DNA of 40,019 bases from Clostridia bacterium (lineage in GTDB: Bacteria > Bacillota > Clostridia > Christensenellales > Borkfalkiaceae), in NCBI GenBank assembly GCA_017407325.1, contig JAFQWV010000014.1:1-40019 (forward strand), given 5' to 3'. Each line of letters opens with the position of its first letter. The stretch's first letter is position 1. The notes beneath the pieces were generated by a model that saw only the letters and a program-made list of their open reading frames with translations, ran no database searches and was not told the origin of the DNA. Made by a program: the position numbers and the translations under genes. This document shows positions 1-8,217 of this stretch, piece after piece.

Positions 1-89
1 ACGCAACGCGATATGCGAAATATATTTCGCGCGATATGTTGCACTACTTTTGTGTAGCGCAAAGCGATATGCAAAAACTTTGTTTTTGC
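1..89. repeat. Hairpin array A (linker GCGATAT)
   Basis: Three short hairpins follow one another: 15-30 (perfect 16-nt palindrome GCGAAATATATTTCGC), 38-62 (4+4 bp with one internal mismatch) and 71-89 (GCAAAAAC, loop TTT, GTTTTTGC). The stems are unrelated in sequence. Each is preceded by the same 7-nt linker GCGATAT at 8-14, 31-37 and 64-70. The linker differs by one base from the reverse complement of the linker in the array at 28135-28270, so this looks like the same family in the opposite orientation. The array may extend left of the window. No coding potential is seen. Function unknown. Confidence 0.75.
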
Positions 90-99
90 GTTAGACACC

Positions 100-141
100 T
101 CATCCACCGCAAGCGGTCCCCCTTCCCCTCAAGGGGAAGGC
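100..141. repeat. Two small GC-rich intergenic hairpins
   Basis: Two perfect inverted repeats stand close together: ACCGC/GCGGT around 106-117 and CCTTCCCC/GGGGAAGG at 121-140. From memory, this type of sequence (ctcatccaccgc...cccttcccctcaaggggaagg) is a common dispersed intergenic repeat in gut Firmicutes genomes; that is recollection, not a search. No T-run follows, so it is not a typical terminator. Confidence 0.5.
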
Positions 142-146
142 TGAAC

Positions 147-272
147 GTCATTCTGAGCGAAAGCGTAAGAATCTCTAAAGTGCGTTGTGGGTTGTTTTAG
201 TGTTTGGGTGTTAAAAGTGCTCGGTTAGTTCTTTAGAGATTGCCACGCGCGATAAATCGCGCTCGCAATGAC
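147..272. repeat. Long imperfect inverted-repeat element (MITE- or REP-like)
   Basis: The left arm 147-180 begins GTCATTCTGAGCG and ends AATCTCTAAAG. The right arm 231-272 begins CTTTAGAGATT and ends CTCGCAATGAC. The arms are imperfect reverse complements: the inner 11 bases and the outer CATTG/CAATG-type ends match, with an insertion in the right arm. About 50 bp separate them, giving a 126-bp structure that could fold into one long stem. Sequences of the GTCATTCTGAGCGAA...AAGAATCTC type recur in many bacterial genomes (general recollection). There is no open reading frame. A non-autonomous mobile repeat is plausible but unproven. Confidence 0.55.
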
Positions 273-344
273 ATTATGGGGGTAAATAAAAATCGCGCTC
301 GCAATGACATTATGGGGGTAAATAAAAATCGCGCTCGCAATGAC
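254..344. repeat. 36-bp tandem repeat, about 2.5 copies
   Basis: Copies start at 254, 290 and 326, each beginning AAATCGCGCTCGCAATGAC. The first two continue with ATTATGGGGGTAAATA; the third stops after 19 bases. The unit overlaps the right arm of the inverted-repeat element at 147-272, so it probably arose by slippage or unequal exchange at the end of that element. Confidence 0.8.
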
Positions 345-383
345 GGGTTTTGTTTGTAGCCTAACGGCTGGCGCAGATGATTT

Positions 384-466
384 GAAGATTACATCTTCAT
401 GATTTGAACGGCAAGCCGTTCGTGATTTGAAAGCAGGCTTTCATGATTTGCAAATCTAAGATTTGC
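384..466. repeat. Hairpin array B (linker ATGATTT)
   Basis: Four consecutive perfect hairpins: 384-398 (GAAGAT/ATCTTC), 406-421 (GAACGGC/GCCGTTC), 429-442 (GAAAGC/GCTTTC) and 450-466 (GCAAATC/GATTTGC), with loops of 2-3 nt. They are separated by a 7-nt linker ATGATTT at 399-405 and 443-449, with the variant GTGATTT at 422-428. A fourth linker copy lies at 377-383. Every stem is closed by a G-C pair next to the linker. The stems share no sequence. The array lies in inverted orientation to the one at 541-668, whose linker is the exact reverse complement. Confidence 0.8.
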
Positions 467-540
467 ATTATTGTCGCGCGTTTTTTTAAAACGCCGTCTT
501 ATTATATAATATTTTTCAGTCCTTAAAAAAAACTATATGT

Positions 541-668
541 TAATCACGGAACGCGTAGCGTTCACGACCGAAATGAAAAAACTCGTTTTTTCAAATCATG
601 CAACAAAAGTTGCAAATCATGCTAACTGACAAGTTAGCAAATCATGCAAGCAAACGCTTGCAAATCAT
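541..668. repeat. Hairpin array C (linker AAATCAT)
   Basis: Five hairpins: 549-563 (GAACGC/GCGTTC), 575-592 (GAAAAAAC/GTTTTTTC), 600-613 (GCAAC/GTTGC), 621-638 (GCTAACT/AGTTAGC) and 646-661 (GCAAGC/GCTTGC). The last four are followed by the invariant linker AAATCAT at 593-599, 614-620, 639-645 and 662-668. Each stem is closed by G-C and is different from the others. The gap 467-540 between this array and array B holds only one more hairpin (478-494, GCGTTTT/AAAACGC) and AT-rich DNA. Confidence 0.8.
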
Positions 669-669
669 C

Positions 670-702
670 AAAAAAAGCCTTTCGTGAACCGAAAGGCTTT
701 TT
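670..702 (-). terminator. Rho-independent terminator of the surface-protein gene
   Basis: An inverted repeat AAAAAGCCTTTCG / CGAAAGGCTTTTT with a 5-nt loop begins 14 bp beyond the stop codon at 716. The stem is flanked by A and T runs, so it could work in both directions. Confidence 0.85.
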
Positions 703-715
703 AGAGTTTTGTTAA

Positions 716-3700
716 TTATGCAGTAAAGTCGCTTGTTTTGTAGATTTGTACTTGACGACCTGCATCACCTGCTACCCACCATACCTTAACGGTTGCAGCA
801 CCGGTTGTAGTAAATTTAACTGCGTTAGTTATAACGCCTGAAACGGTTTGAGTTTTTCCACCAAAGTTAATTCTTTGGGTGCCGCTAAAACCGTCAGAGA
901 ACGTTTTATTGCTTGCGTTTACAGCAGTCTTATTAGTCGCACAAATAAGCGAGAAATAATTATCTGTTCCACAAACAATTTCTTCACCGTCAAGCTTAGA
1001 TGGGGTTTCGCCGTCTGCTTGAAGTTTTTCAAACGCTTGTAAATCGCTTGCGTTTAAAACGTAAGTTTGATCGCCTTCGGTTACTTCAATTTTGAAGATA
1101 TAGTTAGAAGCCGCACCACCAAGATAGTAAGTTCCTGCGTCAACAGTAGTTAATTCAGAAATATACATTTCATTTTTAACAGATTCTACAGTTGTTACTA
1201 AATTTTCAACAGGTTGTTCAGGTTCGGTACCCGGTTGTTCAGGTTCAGTACCTGGTTGTTCAGGTTCAGTACCTGGTTGTTCAGGTTCAGTACCCGGTTG
1301 TTCAGGTTCGGTACCCGGTTGTTCAGGTTCGGTACCCGGTTGTTCAGGTTCAGTACCTGGTTGTTCAGGTTCAGTACCCGGTTGTTCAGGTTCAGCATCG
1401 TCAACGATATAAGCTGAAATGCTTGCGCGTTCTTCTGTGTTATAGCAGCTGTAAACGTTAGCGTCAGTTAAGAACTTGTATTCAGCATCAGCAGTTGCTT
1501 GAGTGTCAGCGATAGCTTGTTCAGCAACGTATTTAGCAGTTCTAGTTACAGTGTTAGCAATAACTGCGTTAGAGCCAACAGAAACGTTGAATTCGCTTAC
1601 GTATTCGTTAGTCATTTTAGCAACGGCAACTACAGAGTAAATAGTCATCTTGTCGCCGACAGCAGTCTTGGTAACCGTAGGAGTAGCGGTTGCGCCAGCA
1701 AGTTTAACGTCATTAGAAACAGTTACAACGTTGTTAGTGATAAGGTTTTCAAGGATAACTTGAGCGTTCAACGCGTTTACGTAAGACGTAAATCTCATTG
1801 ACTTGTCAGTACCGATAACCTTGATAGCCGCGCCGTTTACAGCACTTGCGTTGAGATATAATGCGTAGTAGCAAGTATCTTTAACTGCAGGAGCGCCAAC
1901 GTTTAGAAGTTCAGCGCCTTCTTTAGTCGTCCAGCCGTAGAACTTGTAGTCAACGCCGTCAACAGTCTTAGTTACAGGAAGGGCTGGTAAAGTCTTATCT
2001 TCTTCGCTTGCAATAAAGATTTCGCTACCGCCGTCGTCAATGATAACGTAACCGATATTGAACGAACCGCTGTTAGACGAAGAAGAAATTGAGTGAGTAC
2101 CAGCAGCTAAATCGAACGAAAGAACGTGGATTTGGTTAACTGGATAAGTTGCAACGTCAAGGTCTAAACCACCGCTTGCCGCGCCACCGTCGAGTTTAAC
2201 GGCTAAATCTTTTTGATAAGTGATAGCAAAAGTAACTTTTGCAGGGCTTGTAAGTTCAAAACTCATAGAACCGTTCTTAATCTTTTGACCAGCTAAGCCG
2301 TTCATAGTATCAGGAGCGACAGTACCAGTAAGCGTAAAGCCACGGACTGAACCTGCGCTAGATACAGCATAGTCAGCCCAGTTAGTAGAACGAGCGACAG
2401 ATGCTGCAACGTAAGATTTAACTAAAACGTTTGCAGTAATCGTTTCACTTAACGCGCCCTTAGTATAAAGGTCAGTGAAAGTAATAGTACCAGTTACTTG
2501 TTGAGCAGTAGTAACGCTACCGTCAAGAACGAGTGAAGTCGTATCCCAAGCTACGTCGAGTTCAACAGTTGCAGGTTCTCCGTCTTTATCAGAGTAAGAA
2601 GCAACTACTTTTGAAGGAAGTGGAATAACGTTTGCGCCTACAAATACGTTAACATCAGAAACTGGGTTGATTGAAGTCATTTCGTAGTTGTAAACTTCTA
2701 CAGAAAGTTTAGCAGAAACGTCTTGACCGAGTTGTAAAGTGTTTTCGTCGAAGGTTAATTCACCAACGTATTCGTTAGTACCAATTAAAGTCCAGTCGAT
2801 ATTTGCATTTTCGAAAGAAACTACAAGTTCAACAGAAGAAGTGTCAGATAAAGTAGCAGTTGCTACGGTTGGTAAACTTGCAGTTTGACCAAGTTCTACT
2901 GAAACGCTTGAAACAGCGATTTCCGTGATAGTCATCTTTTCTGCCAAAATCATTACTTTGATAGAAACGATAGTATCAACGCTTGCATCAAAGTTGTATT
3001 CTACAGTATCAACAACGTTAGAAATAGCACCTTCGAGAGTGTAAGTTCCTACTGCGTAAGTTGCAGTTTCAAGTGATGCGATAGCATCAGCCCAGTCGAT
3101 AGCTAAAGTAACGTCACTACCGTCGCCAAGCTTTGCTGAAACGCTTGCAGGTAAACCGATAATTTCAGAAATTCCTTGAGCTAATAGTGCGTTGTCAAGG
3201 TTTTCTTTAACGATAATGAAATCGTTTAAAGAATTAGTTGCTACAGAAGTGATTAAAGCTTTGTAGATTGCGAAAAGTTCTACGCTTTCAGTCATAACGA
3301 TCGTATCGTTTGCTACGTAAGAAGTGCCTTGACCGTCTGCTTGAGTGTTCCAACCGATAAATTCGTAACCTGCTTTAGTAGGTACTGCGCTTGATACGGT
3401 TGCGTTCGAATTCTTTTCGTATTCGCTTGACGCTGGAGCGTTTTCACCACCGTTAGCGTTGTAGCTTAATTCCATAAGCTCAGGAACGATTGCCTTAACT
3501 CTGATTGCAGTTACGTAAAGGTTGTTATCGTTTGATGCTTGAATATAGTAAACACCACCTGTCGTTCCGTTGTAAGTAGCAGTTGCTACGGTTGGAGCGT
3601 TTGCAGTTAATGAATTGTCGTCTGTATTAGTTGTAGTTGCACTAATATCCGCAGAACCAACGGTAGCCGTTCCGTTAGTAATTTGAATAGAGCCTTCTTT

Positions 3701-5554
3701 TCCTGTTGAGAAACCAGCTGCGTCAACTTCGATAGAAATCATAGTTGCTGTTTCAGGAACAGTGATTGAAATTGCACCAGCAGTTCCTTTATTAAGCTTA
3801 ATCATTGGTGCAGTTTGTGGGTGACCGCTATCAGAAGAAGAACCGTTTTCTGCCTTAATGATAATACCGTTTTTAGCACCTAAAACTTTTTCAATATAAA
3901 CCGTAGTCCAGTTAACGCCGTATTCAGAACCGTCAGTATACGCTACCCAAGTGATTTCAGTTTGGTTGATAACGTTAATAGTTGCAACTACAGGAACGTT
4001 TGCACTATTTGCAACTGATGCGTCTAAAGTTAACGCACCGCTGATAGTTTGAGTTCCGAGCGCGCTCGTGTCGATTGCGTTACCTTCGTTCCATGAAACT
4101 TCAAGCTCTTTTTCGTAAGTTCCCATCGTTAAACTGTCTTGAACGGTAACAGTGATAGTATCAGGAAGATTTACGCTTGCGCCAACGCCTACGCTTTGTG
4201 AAACGCTTTCAACGGAGACGATTTCGTCTGCGTATACGTTGATTACTTGAGAAACGGTTACGCCGTCGCCAAGAACGTATTCACCAACTTCAACAGTACC
4301 GGTTAAGGTGTATTCGCCAACGGTATTTAAAGCGTAATCGCCAGCCCAAGTAACACCAAGTGAAACTTGTTGACCGTTTACGGTTGCTTCAACCGTAGTT
4401 GGTAATTCTACGCTTTCAGTTAAAGCGAGAACGTTGATAGTTTCAGGTGCAGTAATTGCTGTGATTTCTGGAGCAGTAGCAAGGATTGTTACGCTTACAG
4501 AAACCGTATTTTCAACGCCTTCAGCAAGTTTATAGCCGTCTGCAACGGTGATAGTACCGTTTACGGTTTGTGGATCAGTTACAGTTCCGTCGATAACTAG
4601 TGAAGTCGTATCCCAAGCAACTGCCATTTGTTTAGATCCGTCAACGGTTACAACTTCAACAGTTTCAGGAAGACCGATTGCTGCGATATCTTGCGGTAAA
4701 ACCTTGATAATATTTTCAGCATCAACGATTTCACTGATTAAAGTGGTATACACTGCTGTAAATTCTACGTCACCACTTACAGAAGTTAAATCTAAAGTAT
4801 CGTTAGGTTGGTATAAAGCTTCGCCAAATTTCCAGCCAGCAAATTCTTTACCTTCTGGAGCAGTTGGAGCAGCACCTACCGTTAAACTTGTTACAGTTAA
4901 TTCAATTGTATCGTCTTCTGGAGCGTTCGTGCCGCTTAATGCGTCATATGAAACTTTTCTAACTGAAGGAGAAACCTTGAGAGAGAAAGAATCTGGTTTC
5001 ATTTCGCCACCATACGTCAATAAAACAACGTAGTAGTTTGAACCGATAAGAGTTAATTCATTACCGGTAAAATCAAAAGACTGTTGACCTTTTACATCAA
5101 CTTGTTCAGTAGCGTTTGGCTTAGAATAACAACGTCTACCGTCTTCAACTCCGCTTGCTGGAACAAACGCAAACCAACGACCGTCTGATCTCGAAGTTGT
5201 AACTATTGAAAACGTTCCGTCGTATCCTGCTGGAACAGGAATATAAACCTTTTCACCTACTTTAACTGAAAGATATTCCGACTTAAATTGTGCGTTATCT
5301 TTTGTGTCGCCAAATATCAATCCGTTGTCATCATTGCCATTTGCTAAGTAGTCACCTACTTTTACACTACTTGACGGACCTGTAGTAAAATCCCAAGTAG
5401 TCGTGTCGCCGTTAACAGTCATTACAGAGTAAGTAGTTGTTGCGGCTTTGGCAACTTTGTCGTTAGAAAAACTTGCAACGCCAATTGCAAATGACGCTAC
5501 CATCACAAGCGACATTAAAGCGATTGCAAAATTTCTCATTTTTGCCTTAATCAT
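716..5554 (-). CDS. Large secreted surface protein with Ig-like and InlB-like modules
   Basis: The protein has 1612 residues from the chosen start. That ATG lies 8 nt after a GGAGG site; a more upstream ATG at 5569 would overlap this ribosome site. A Sec signal peptide is clear: MIKAKMR, a hydrophobic core, then a VAKAA-type cleavage region. The body is rich in Thr, Val and Ser. Many repeated Ig-like beta modules contain phrases such as VAWDTTSLVIDG and TLTGTVEVG. Three InlB B-repeat/Flg_new-like modules (YDALSGTNAP...GWKF, YNANGGENAP...GWNT, FYGWTTKEG) lie near residues 205-270, 690-765 and 1175-1235. Nine EPEQP repeats follow at about 1387-1447. The last 165 residues form a beta module containing INFGGKTQ and VKFTTTGAATVKVWW, resembling carbohydrate-binding modules of secreted enzymes. 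No LPXTG signal, S-layer domain or C-terminal membrane helix is seen. Adhesion or glycan binding is inference. It has its own promoter and terminator. Confidence 0.85.
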   Translation of the reverse strand: MIKAKMRNFAIALMSLVMVASFAIGVASFSNDKVAKAATTTYSVMTVNGDTTTWDFTTGPSSSVKVGDYLANGNDDNGLIFGDTKDNAQFKSEYLSVKVGEKVYIPVPAGYDGTFSIVTTSRSDGRWFAFVPASGVEDGRRCYSKPNATEQVDVKGQQSFDFTGNELTLIGSNYYVVLLTYGGEMKPDSFSLKVSPSVRKVSYDALSGTNAPEDDTIELTVTSLTVGAAPTAPEGKEFAGWKFGEALYQPNDTLDLTSVSGDVEFTAVYTTLISEIVDAENIIKVLPQDIAAIGLPETVEVVTVDGSKQMAVAWDTTSLVIDGTVTDPQTVNGTITVADGYKLAEGVENTVSVSVTILATAPEITAITAPETINVLALTESVELPTTVEATVNGQQVSLGVTWAGDYALNTVGEYTLTGTVEVGEYVLGDGVTVSQVINVYADEIVSVESVSQSVGVGASVNLPDTITVTVQDSLTMGTYEKELEVSWNEGNAIDTSALGTQTISGALTLDASVANSANVPVVATINVINQTEITWVAYTDGSEYGVNWTTVYIEKVLGAKNGIIIKAENGSSSDSGHPQTAPMIKLNKGTAGAISITVPETATMISIEVDAAGFSTGKEGSIQITNGTATVGSADISATTTNTDDNSLTANAPTVATATYNGTTGGVYYIQASNDNNLYVTAIRVKAIVPELMELSYNANGGENAPASSEYEKNSNATVSSAVPTKAGYEFIGWNTQADGQGTSYVANDTIVMTESVELFAIYKALITSVATNSLNDFIIVKENLDNALLAQGISEIIGLPASVSAKLGDGSDVTLAIDWADAIASLETATYAVGTYTLEGAISNVVDTVEYNFDASVDTIVSIKVMILAEKMTITEIAVSSVSVELGQTASLPTVATATLSDTSSVELVVSFENANIDWTLIGTNEYVGELTFDENTLQLGQDVSAKLSVEVYNYEMTSINPVSDVNVFVGANVIPLPSKVVASYSDKDGEPATVELDVAWDTTSLVLDGSVTTAQQVTGTITFTDLYTKGALSETITANVLVKSYVAASVARSTNWADYAVSSAGSVRGFTLTGTVAPDTMNGLAGQKIKNGSMSFELTSPAKVTFAITYQKDLAVKLDGGAASGGLDLDVATYPVNQIHVLSFDLAAGTHSISSSSNSGSFNIGYVIIDDGGSEIFIASEEDKTLPALPVTKTVDGVDYKFYGWTTKEGAELLNVGAPAVKDTCYYALYLNASAVNGAAIKVIGTDKSMRFTSYVNALNAQVILENLITNNVVTVSNDVKLAGATATPTVTKTAVGDKMTIYSVVAVAKMTNEYVSEFNVSVGSNAVIANTVTRTAKYVAEQAIADTQATADAEYKFLTDANVYSCYNTEERASISAYIVDDAEPEQPGTEPEQPGTEPEQPGTEPEQPGTEPEQPGTEPEQPGTEPEQPGTEPEQPGTEPEQPVENLVTTVESVKNEMYISELTTVDAGTYYLGGAASNYIFKIEVTEGDQTYVLNASDLQAFEKLQADGETPSKLDGEEIVCGTDNYFSLICATNKTAVNASNKTFSDGFSGTQRINFGGKTQTVSGVITNAVKFTTTGAATVKVWWVAGDAGRQVQIYKTSDFTA
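1212..1394 (-). repeat. 21-bp coding tandem repeat (GTEPEQP), nine copies
   Basis: The unit encodes GTEPEQP and recurs every 21 bp from 1212; the ninth copy is incomplete. Two silent variants alternate irregularly (GGTACCCG and AGTACCTG forms), which suggests duplication of multi-unit blocks. The product is an acidic, proline-rich spacer, typical of regions that span the cell wall. The repeat also keeps other frames open, which explains spurious reading frames here. Confidence 0.9.
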
Positions 5555-5629
5555 TTTGTATTCCTCCATTATGATTTACAAATTATGGCGCGTGGGCGTA
5601 GCGCGCACACGCATACAATTATATGATAT

Positions 5630-5658
5630 ATTTTAAAACAAAATTATCGCGTTGTCAA
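5630..5658 (-). promoter_or_regulatory. SigA-type promoter of the surface-protein gene
   Basis: On the minus strand, TTGACA (5658-5653) is followed after 17 bp by TAAAAT (5635-5630). It lies about 75 bp upstream of the chosen start. The leader between them contains a GC-rich inverted repeat near 5588-5612. Confidence 0.65.
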
Positions 5659-5725
5659 CGATTTTTTTTAATTTTTGATGCTGTATTATATATTTTATAA
5701 AAATTTGTACTTTATTAGAATAAAT

Positions 5726-5793
5726 AAAAAAGGGCGATTTATTCGCCAAAAAAACTAAAAAATGGCGCGATAACCGTGCTATCGCGCCATTTT
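5726..5793 (-). terminator. Two tandem terminators after yhbY
   Basis: Reading on the minus strand, the first hairpin at 5758-5793 (AAAATGGCGCGATA / TATCGCGCCATTTT) is followed by T's. A second, GGCGA/TCGCC with T-runs, lies at 5726-5755. The first is perfectly symmetric with flanking A and T runs, so it may be bidirectional. Confidence 0.8.
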
Positions 5794-5796
5794 TTA

Positions 5797-6090
5797 TTAA
5801 AATTCTATGTGTTTTATACCCTTTTTATCACTTCTACGGTACAAGACGATTTTATGACCTATTACGCAAACGACTTCAGCTTTTAAACTTTCTGCAAGCT
5901 CTATCGAAAAACTTTTTGCATCCATTTCTGCGTTGTTTAAAACCGTGATTTTTATAAGTTCGCGCGCATCGAGCATAGTGCTTAGCGACTCGATAAGATT
6001 ATCACTTATTCCGCCCTTTCCGATTTGTGCAATCGGATCTATCGTTTGGGCAAGACTTCTTAAATTACTTCTTTGTTTTGTAGTGAACAT
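5797..6090 (-). CDS. yhbY: YhbY-family RNA-binding protein (CRM domain)
   Basis: The 97-residue protein spans a full CRS1-YhbY (CRM) domain. The start TTKQRSNLRSLAQ, the loop IGKGGISDNLI (about residues 22-32) and the end VVCVIGHKIVLYRRS are hallmarks of the family. Family members bind ribosomal RNA or pre-50S particles and act in ribosome assembly. The start ATG is preceded by AAGGAATATAATT. It is the last gene of a minus-strand run with obg and nth, followed by tandem terminators. Pairing with obg, also a 50S assembly factor, fits a ribosome-biogenesis role. Confidence 0.93.
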   Translation of the reverse strand: MFTTKQRSNLRSLAQTIDPIAQIGKGGISDNLIESLSTMLDARELIKITVLNNAEMDAKSFSIELAESLKAEVVCVIGHKIVLYRRSDKKGIKHIEF

Positions 6091-6143
6091 AATTATATTC
6101 CTTTTCTTAATTTTTTAAATTTTTCCAAAAAAACGAGCGAGCG

Positions 6144-7406
6144 TTAATCAATGAACTCGAATTCGATTTCGCCGATAACTACGGTGTCGCCGTTTTTTAC
6201 TCCTGCTTGTTTAAGTGCCTTTATAACGCCTTTATCGCGCAAAGTCTTTTGCATATAGCTTAAAGAATCCATATCGTCAAGCACGACGTTACGGGCAAGA
6301 AGTTCTGTTAAAGGACCTATAACGACATACGCGCCATCGTCGTCACGCTCGATTTCAAACAAGTCGTCGCTTGGTTTTTCGTAAGAGAATTCTTCGTACT
6401 CAATCGGTTGAAGCGGTGGTAATTCTTGCAATTTTTCATAAATTTCATTTAATAAATCCTGCAAGTTTTCTCCACTTATTGCCGAAATTTCAAAAATTTT
6501 CTCGCCTTTTAGTTTCTTTTTGAAAATTTTCAAATTTTCTTCTGCCCCAAAAATATCGCACTTATTCGCAACGATAATTTGTGGGCGTGAGCTTAATTCT
6601 TCGCTGTATTCTTTAAGTTCTTTATTAATTTTAACAAAATCATCGTACGGATCACGACCTTCAAGCCCGGATATATCGACCATATGAACGAGCAAACGCG
6701 TTCTTTCGATATGGCGCAAGAAATTGTGTCCAAGCCCAGCGCCTTGCGACGCGCCTTCTATAAGACCGGGGATATCTGCAACCACGAAACTGTCGTCAAA
6801 GTGTTTTACAACCCCTAGATTTGGAGAGAGTGTCGTAAAGTGATAGTTCGCAATTTTCGGCTTAGCGCCTGAAATTTTTGAAAGCAACGTAGACTTTCCT
6901 GCATTAGGGAAGCCTATAATTCCAACGTCTGCGATAATCTTTAATTCAAGGATAATTTTCTTAATCTCGGTAAGTTCGCCTTTTTGCGAAAAATGCGGTG
7001 CGTGACGGCGTGACGTACAGAAATGCACGTTTCCTTTACCACCCCTACCACCTTTTAGAACGAGTTTCTTTTCGCCTTCATAAAAGATATCACAAATAAT
7101 TTTTCCGGTTTCCTTATCACGAACGACGGTGCCAAGCGGAACGCTTATATATAAATCTTCACCGTCTGCGCCGTGACATTTCTTAGGACCACCCTTACCA
7201 CCGTCTTCTGCTTTAAATTTTTTTTGATATTCATAATCTATTAGACTGACTTTGTGCTTGTCCCCAATAACGTACACGTCACCACCACGGCCACCGTCAC
7301 CACCGTCAGGGCCACCGTTTGAAACTCCTTTATAGCGGATAAACGACGTTGCACCGTCGCCACCGTTTCCCGATTTAATTGAAATAATCTCTCTGTCTAC
7401 AAACAT
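6144..7406 (-). CDS. obg: GTPase Obg
   Basis: The 420-residue protein has the three Obg parts in order. The Gly-rich N-terminal fold occupies about 1-158 (GNGGDGATSF, GGPDGGDGGRGGDV). The G domain follows with P-loop GFPNAGKST near 165, switch motif DIPGL, NKCD base-recognition motif and SAIS. The C-terminal OCT domain ends in VVIGEIEFEF. The length and all G motifs are intact. Obg binds the 50S subunit and links ribosome assembly with GTP/ppGpp status. The ribosome site is weak (GAGAGAAAAATT). It lies 53 bp upstream of yhbY. Confidence 0.97.
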   Translation of the reverse strand: MFVDREIISIKSGNGGDGATSFIRYKGVSNGGPDGGDGGRGGDVYVIGDKHKVSLIDYEYQKKFKAEDGGKGGPKKCHGADGEDLYISVPLGTVVRDKETGKIICDIFYEGEKKLVLKGGRGGKGNVHFCTSRRHAPHFSQKGELTEIKKIILELKIIADVGIIGFPNAGKSTLLSKISGAKPKIANYHFTTLSPNLGVVKHFDDSFVVADIPGLIEGASQGAGLGHNFLRHIERTRLLVHMVDISGLEGRDPYDDFVKINKELKEYSEELSSRPQIIVANKCDIFGAEENLKIFKKKLKGEKIFEISAISGENLQDLLNEIYEKLQELPPLQPIEYEEFSYEKPSDDLFEIERDDDGAYVVIGPLTELLARNVVLDDMDSLSYMQKTLRDKGVIKALKQAGVKNGDTVVIGEIEFEFID

Positions 7407-7486
7407 AATTTTTCTCTCAAATATTTCTGTTTTTTCTAATTTTTGCCTATTTTATCGACTTATAGACCGATATTTGTAATTTTTGC

Positions 7487-8122
7487 TTATTTTTTAACAC
7501 CGACTTTTTTACAAAGCGATTCGACCTTACACGCACTACAATTTGGGTTTATCGCCTTACAAACTTTGCGACCGTGAAAGATGAGATAGTGGTGCGATTT
7601 CGACCAAAGACTTTTATCAATAACTTTGCACAAGTCATTTTCAACTTGGTCGGGATTTTTGCCTTTTGAAAGCCCCAATCTTTTAGCCACCCTAAAAACG
7701 TGCGTATCAACTGCTATCGCATCGCCAGAAAACGCTACGCTGTAAACGACATTTGCAGTTTTTCGTCCAACGCCGTCTAAGGTGAGTAAGCTTTCAAAGT
7801 CGGAAGGAACTTGTCCTGAAAACTTTTCGATTATATCTTTAGTCGCACTAAGGATATGCTTTGCCTTATTTTTATAAAGACCACAGCTTTTTATATAAAT
7901 TTCAAGTTCGTCTTGCGAAAGGGTTATAAGTTTTTCGGGCGTATTATAATTTTCAAAAAGAACGCTTGTAACCTTGTTCACCCGTTCATCCGTGCATTGG
8001 GCAGAAAGTATTACGGCAACCAAAAGCTCGTAAGGCGTAGAAAAATTTAGCATAGGCTTTGCATCGGGATAACACCTTGCTAACTCGTCTACAATTTTTC
8101 TCGCTCTTTCTTTTTGATTCAT
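7487..8122 (-). CDS. nth: Endonuclease III, DNA glycosylase/AP lyase
   Basis: It removes oxidised pyrimidines from DNA and cleaves at the abasic site in base-excision repair. The helix-hairpin-helix with catalytic Lys is seen in LDGVGRKTANVV, the catalytic Asp in VDTHVFRV, and the C-terminal [4Fe-4S] motif as C-x6-C-x2-C-x5-C in CKAINPNCSACKVESLC. About 211 residues is the normal length. The ATG at 8122 is preceded by AAGGTG at 6 nt. A GTG three codons upstream is in frame but overlaps that ribosome site, so I prefer the ATG. Confidence 0.96.
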   Translation of the reverse strand: MNQKERARKIVDELARCYPDAKPMLNFSTPYELLVAVILSAQCTDERVNKVTSVLFENYNTPEKLITLSQDELEIYIKSCGLYKNKAKHILSATKDIIEKFSGQVPSDFESLLTLDGVGRKTANVVYSVAFSGDAIAVDTHVFRVAKRLGLSKGKNPDQVENDLCKVIDKSLWSKSHHYLIFHGRKVCKAINPNCSACKVESLCKKVGVKK

Positions 8123-8217
8123 TTTCTTCACCTTAGGTTATTTTAGCACATTTTGACGAGTTTTACAATCGTTTTATAAATAAATAATGCTAAAGTTAGC
8201 CTAAACTCCTATTAAAA

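Noticed and set aside
377..668. Possible CRISPR array
   Set aside because: The constant element is only 7 nt, the variable parts are self-complementary 14-18 nt hairpins, and no cas genes are present.
384..668. Series of transcription terminators
   Set aside because: Most hairpins lack T-runs and have loops as small as 2 nt. A real terminator for the neighbouring gene is present at 670-702.
716..800. Sortase signal at the C-terminus of the surface protein
   Set aside because: The last 40 residues (ending QIYKTSDFTA) contain no LPXTG-like motif, hydrophobic helix or basic tail.
1192..1461. Long open frames in other phases and on the plus strand, with repeats such as NLNNRVL and RFSTWLF
   Set aside because: They are by-products of the 21-bp coding repeat, which keeps all frames free of stop codons. 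They lack ribosome sites and lie inside the surface-protein gene.
5555..5569. Upstream ATG as start of the surface-protein gene
   Set aside because: The five extra codons contain the GGAGG ribosome site used by the ATG at 5554, and the signal peptide fits that start better.
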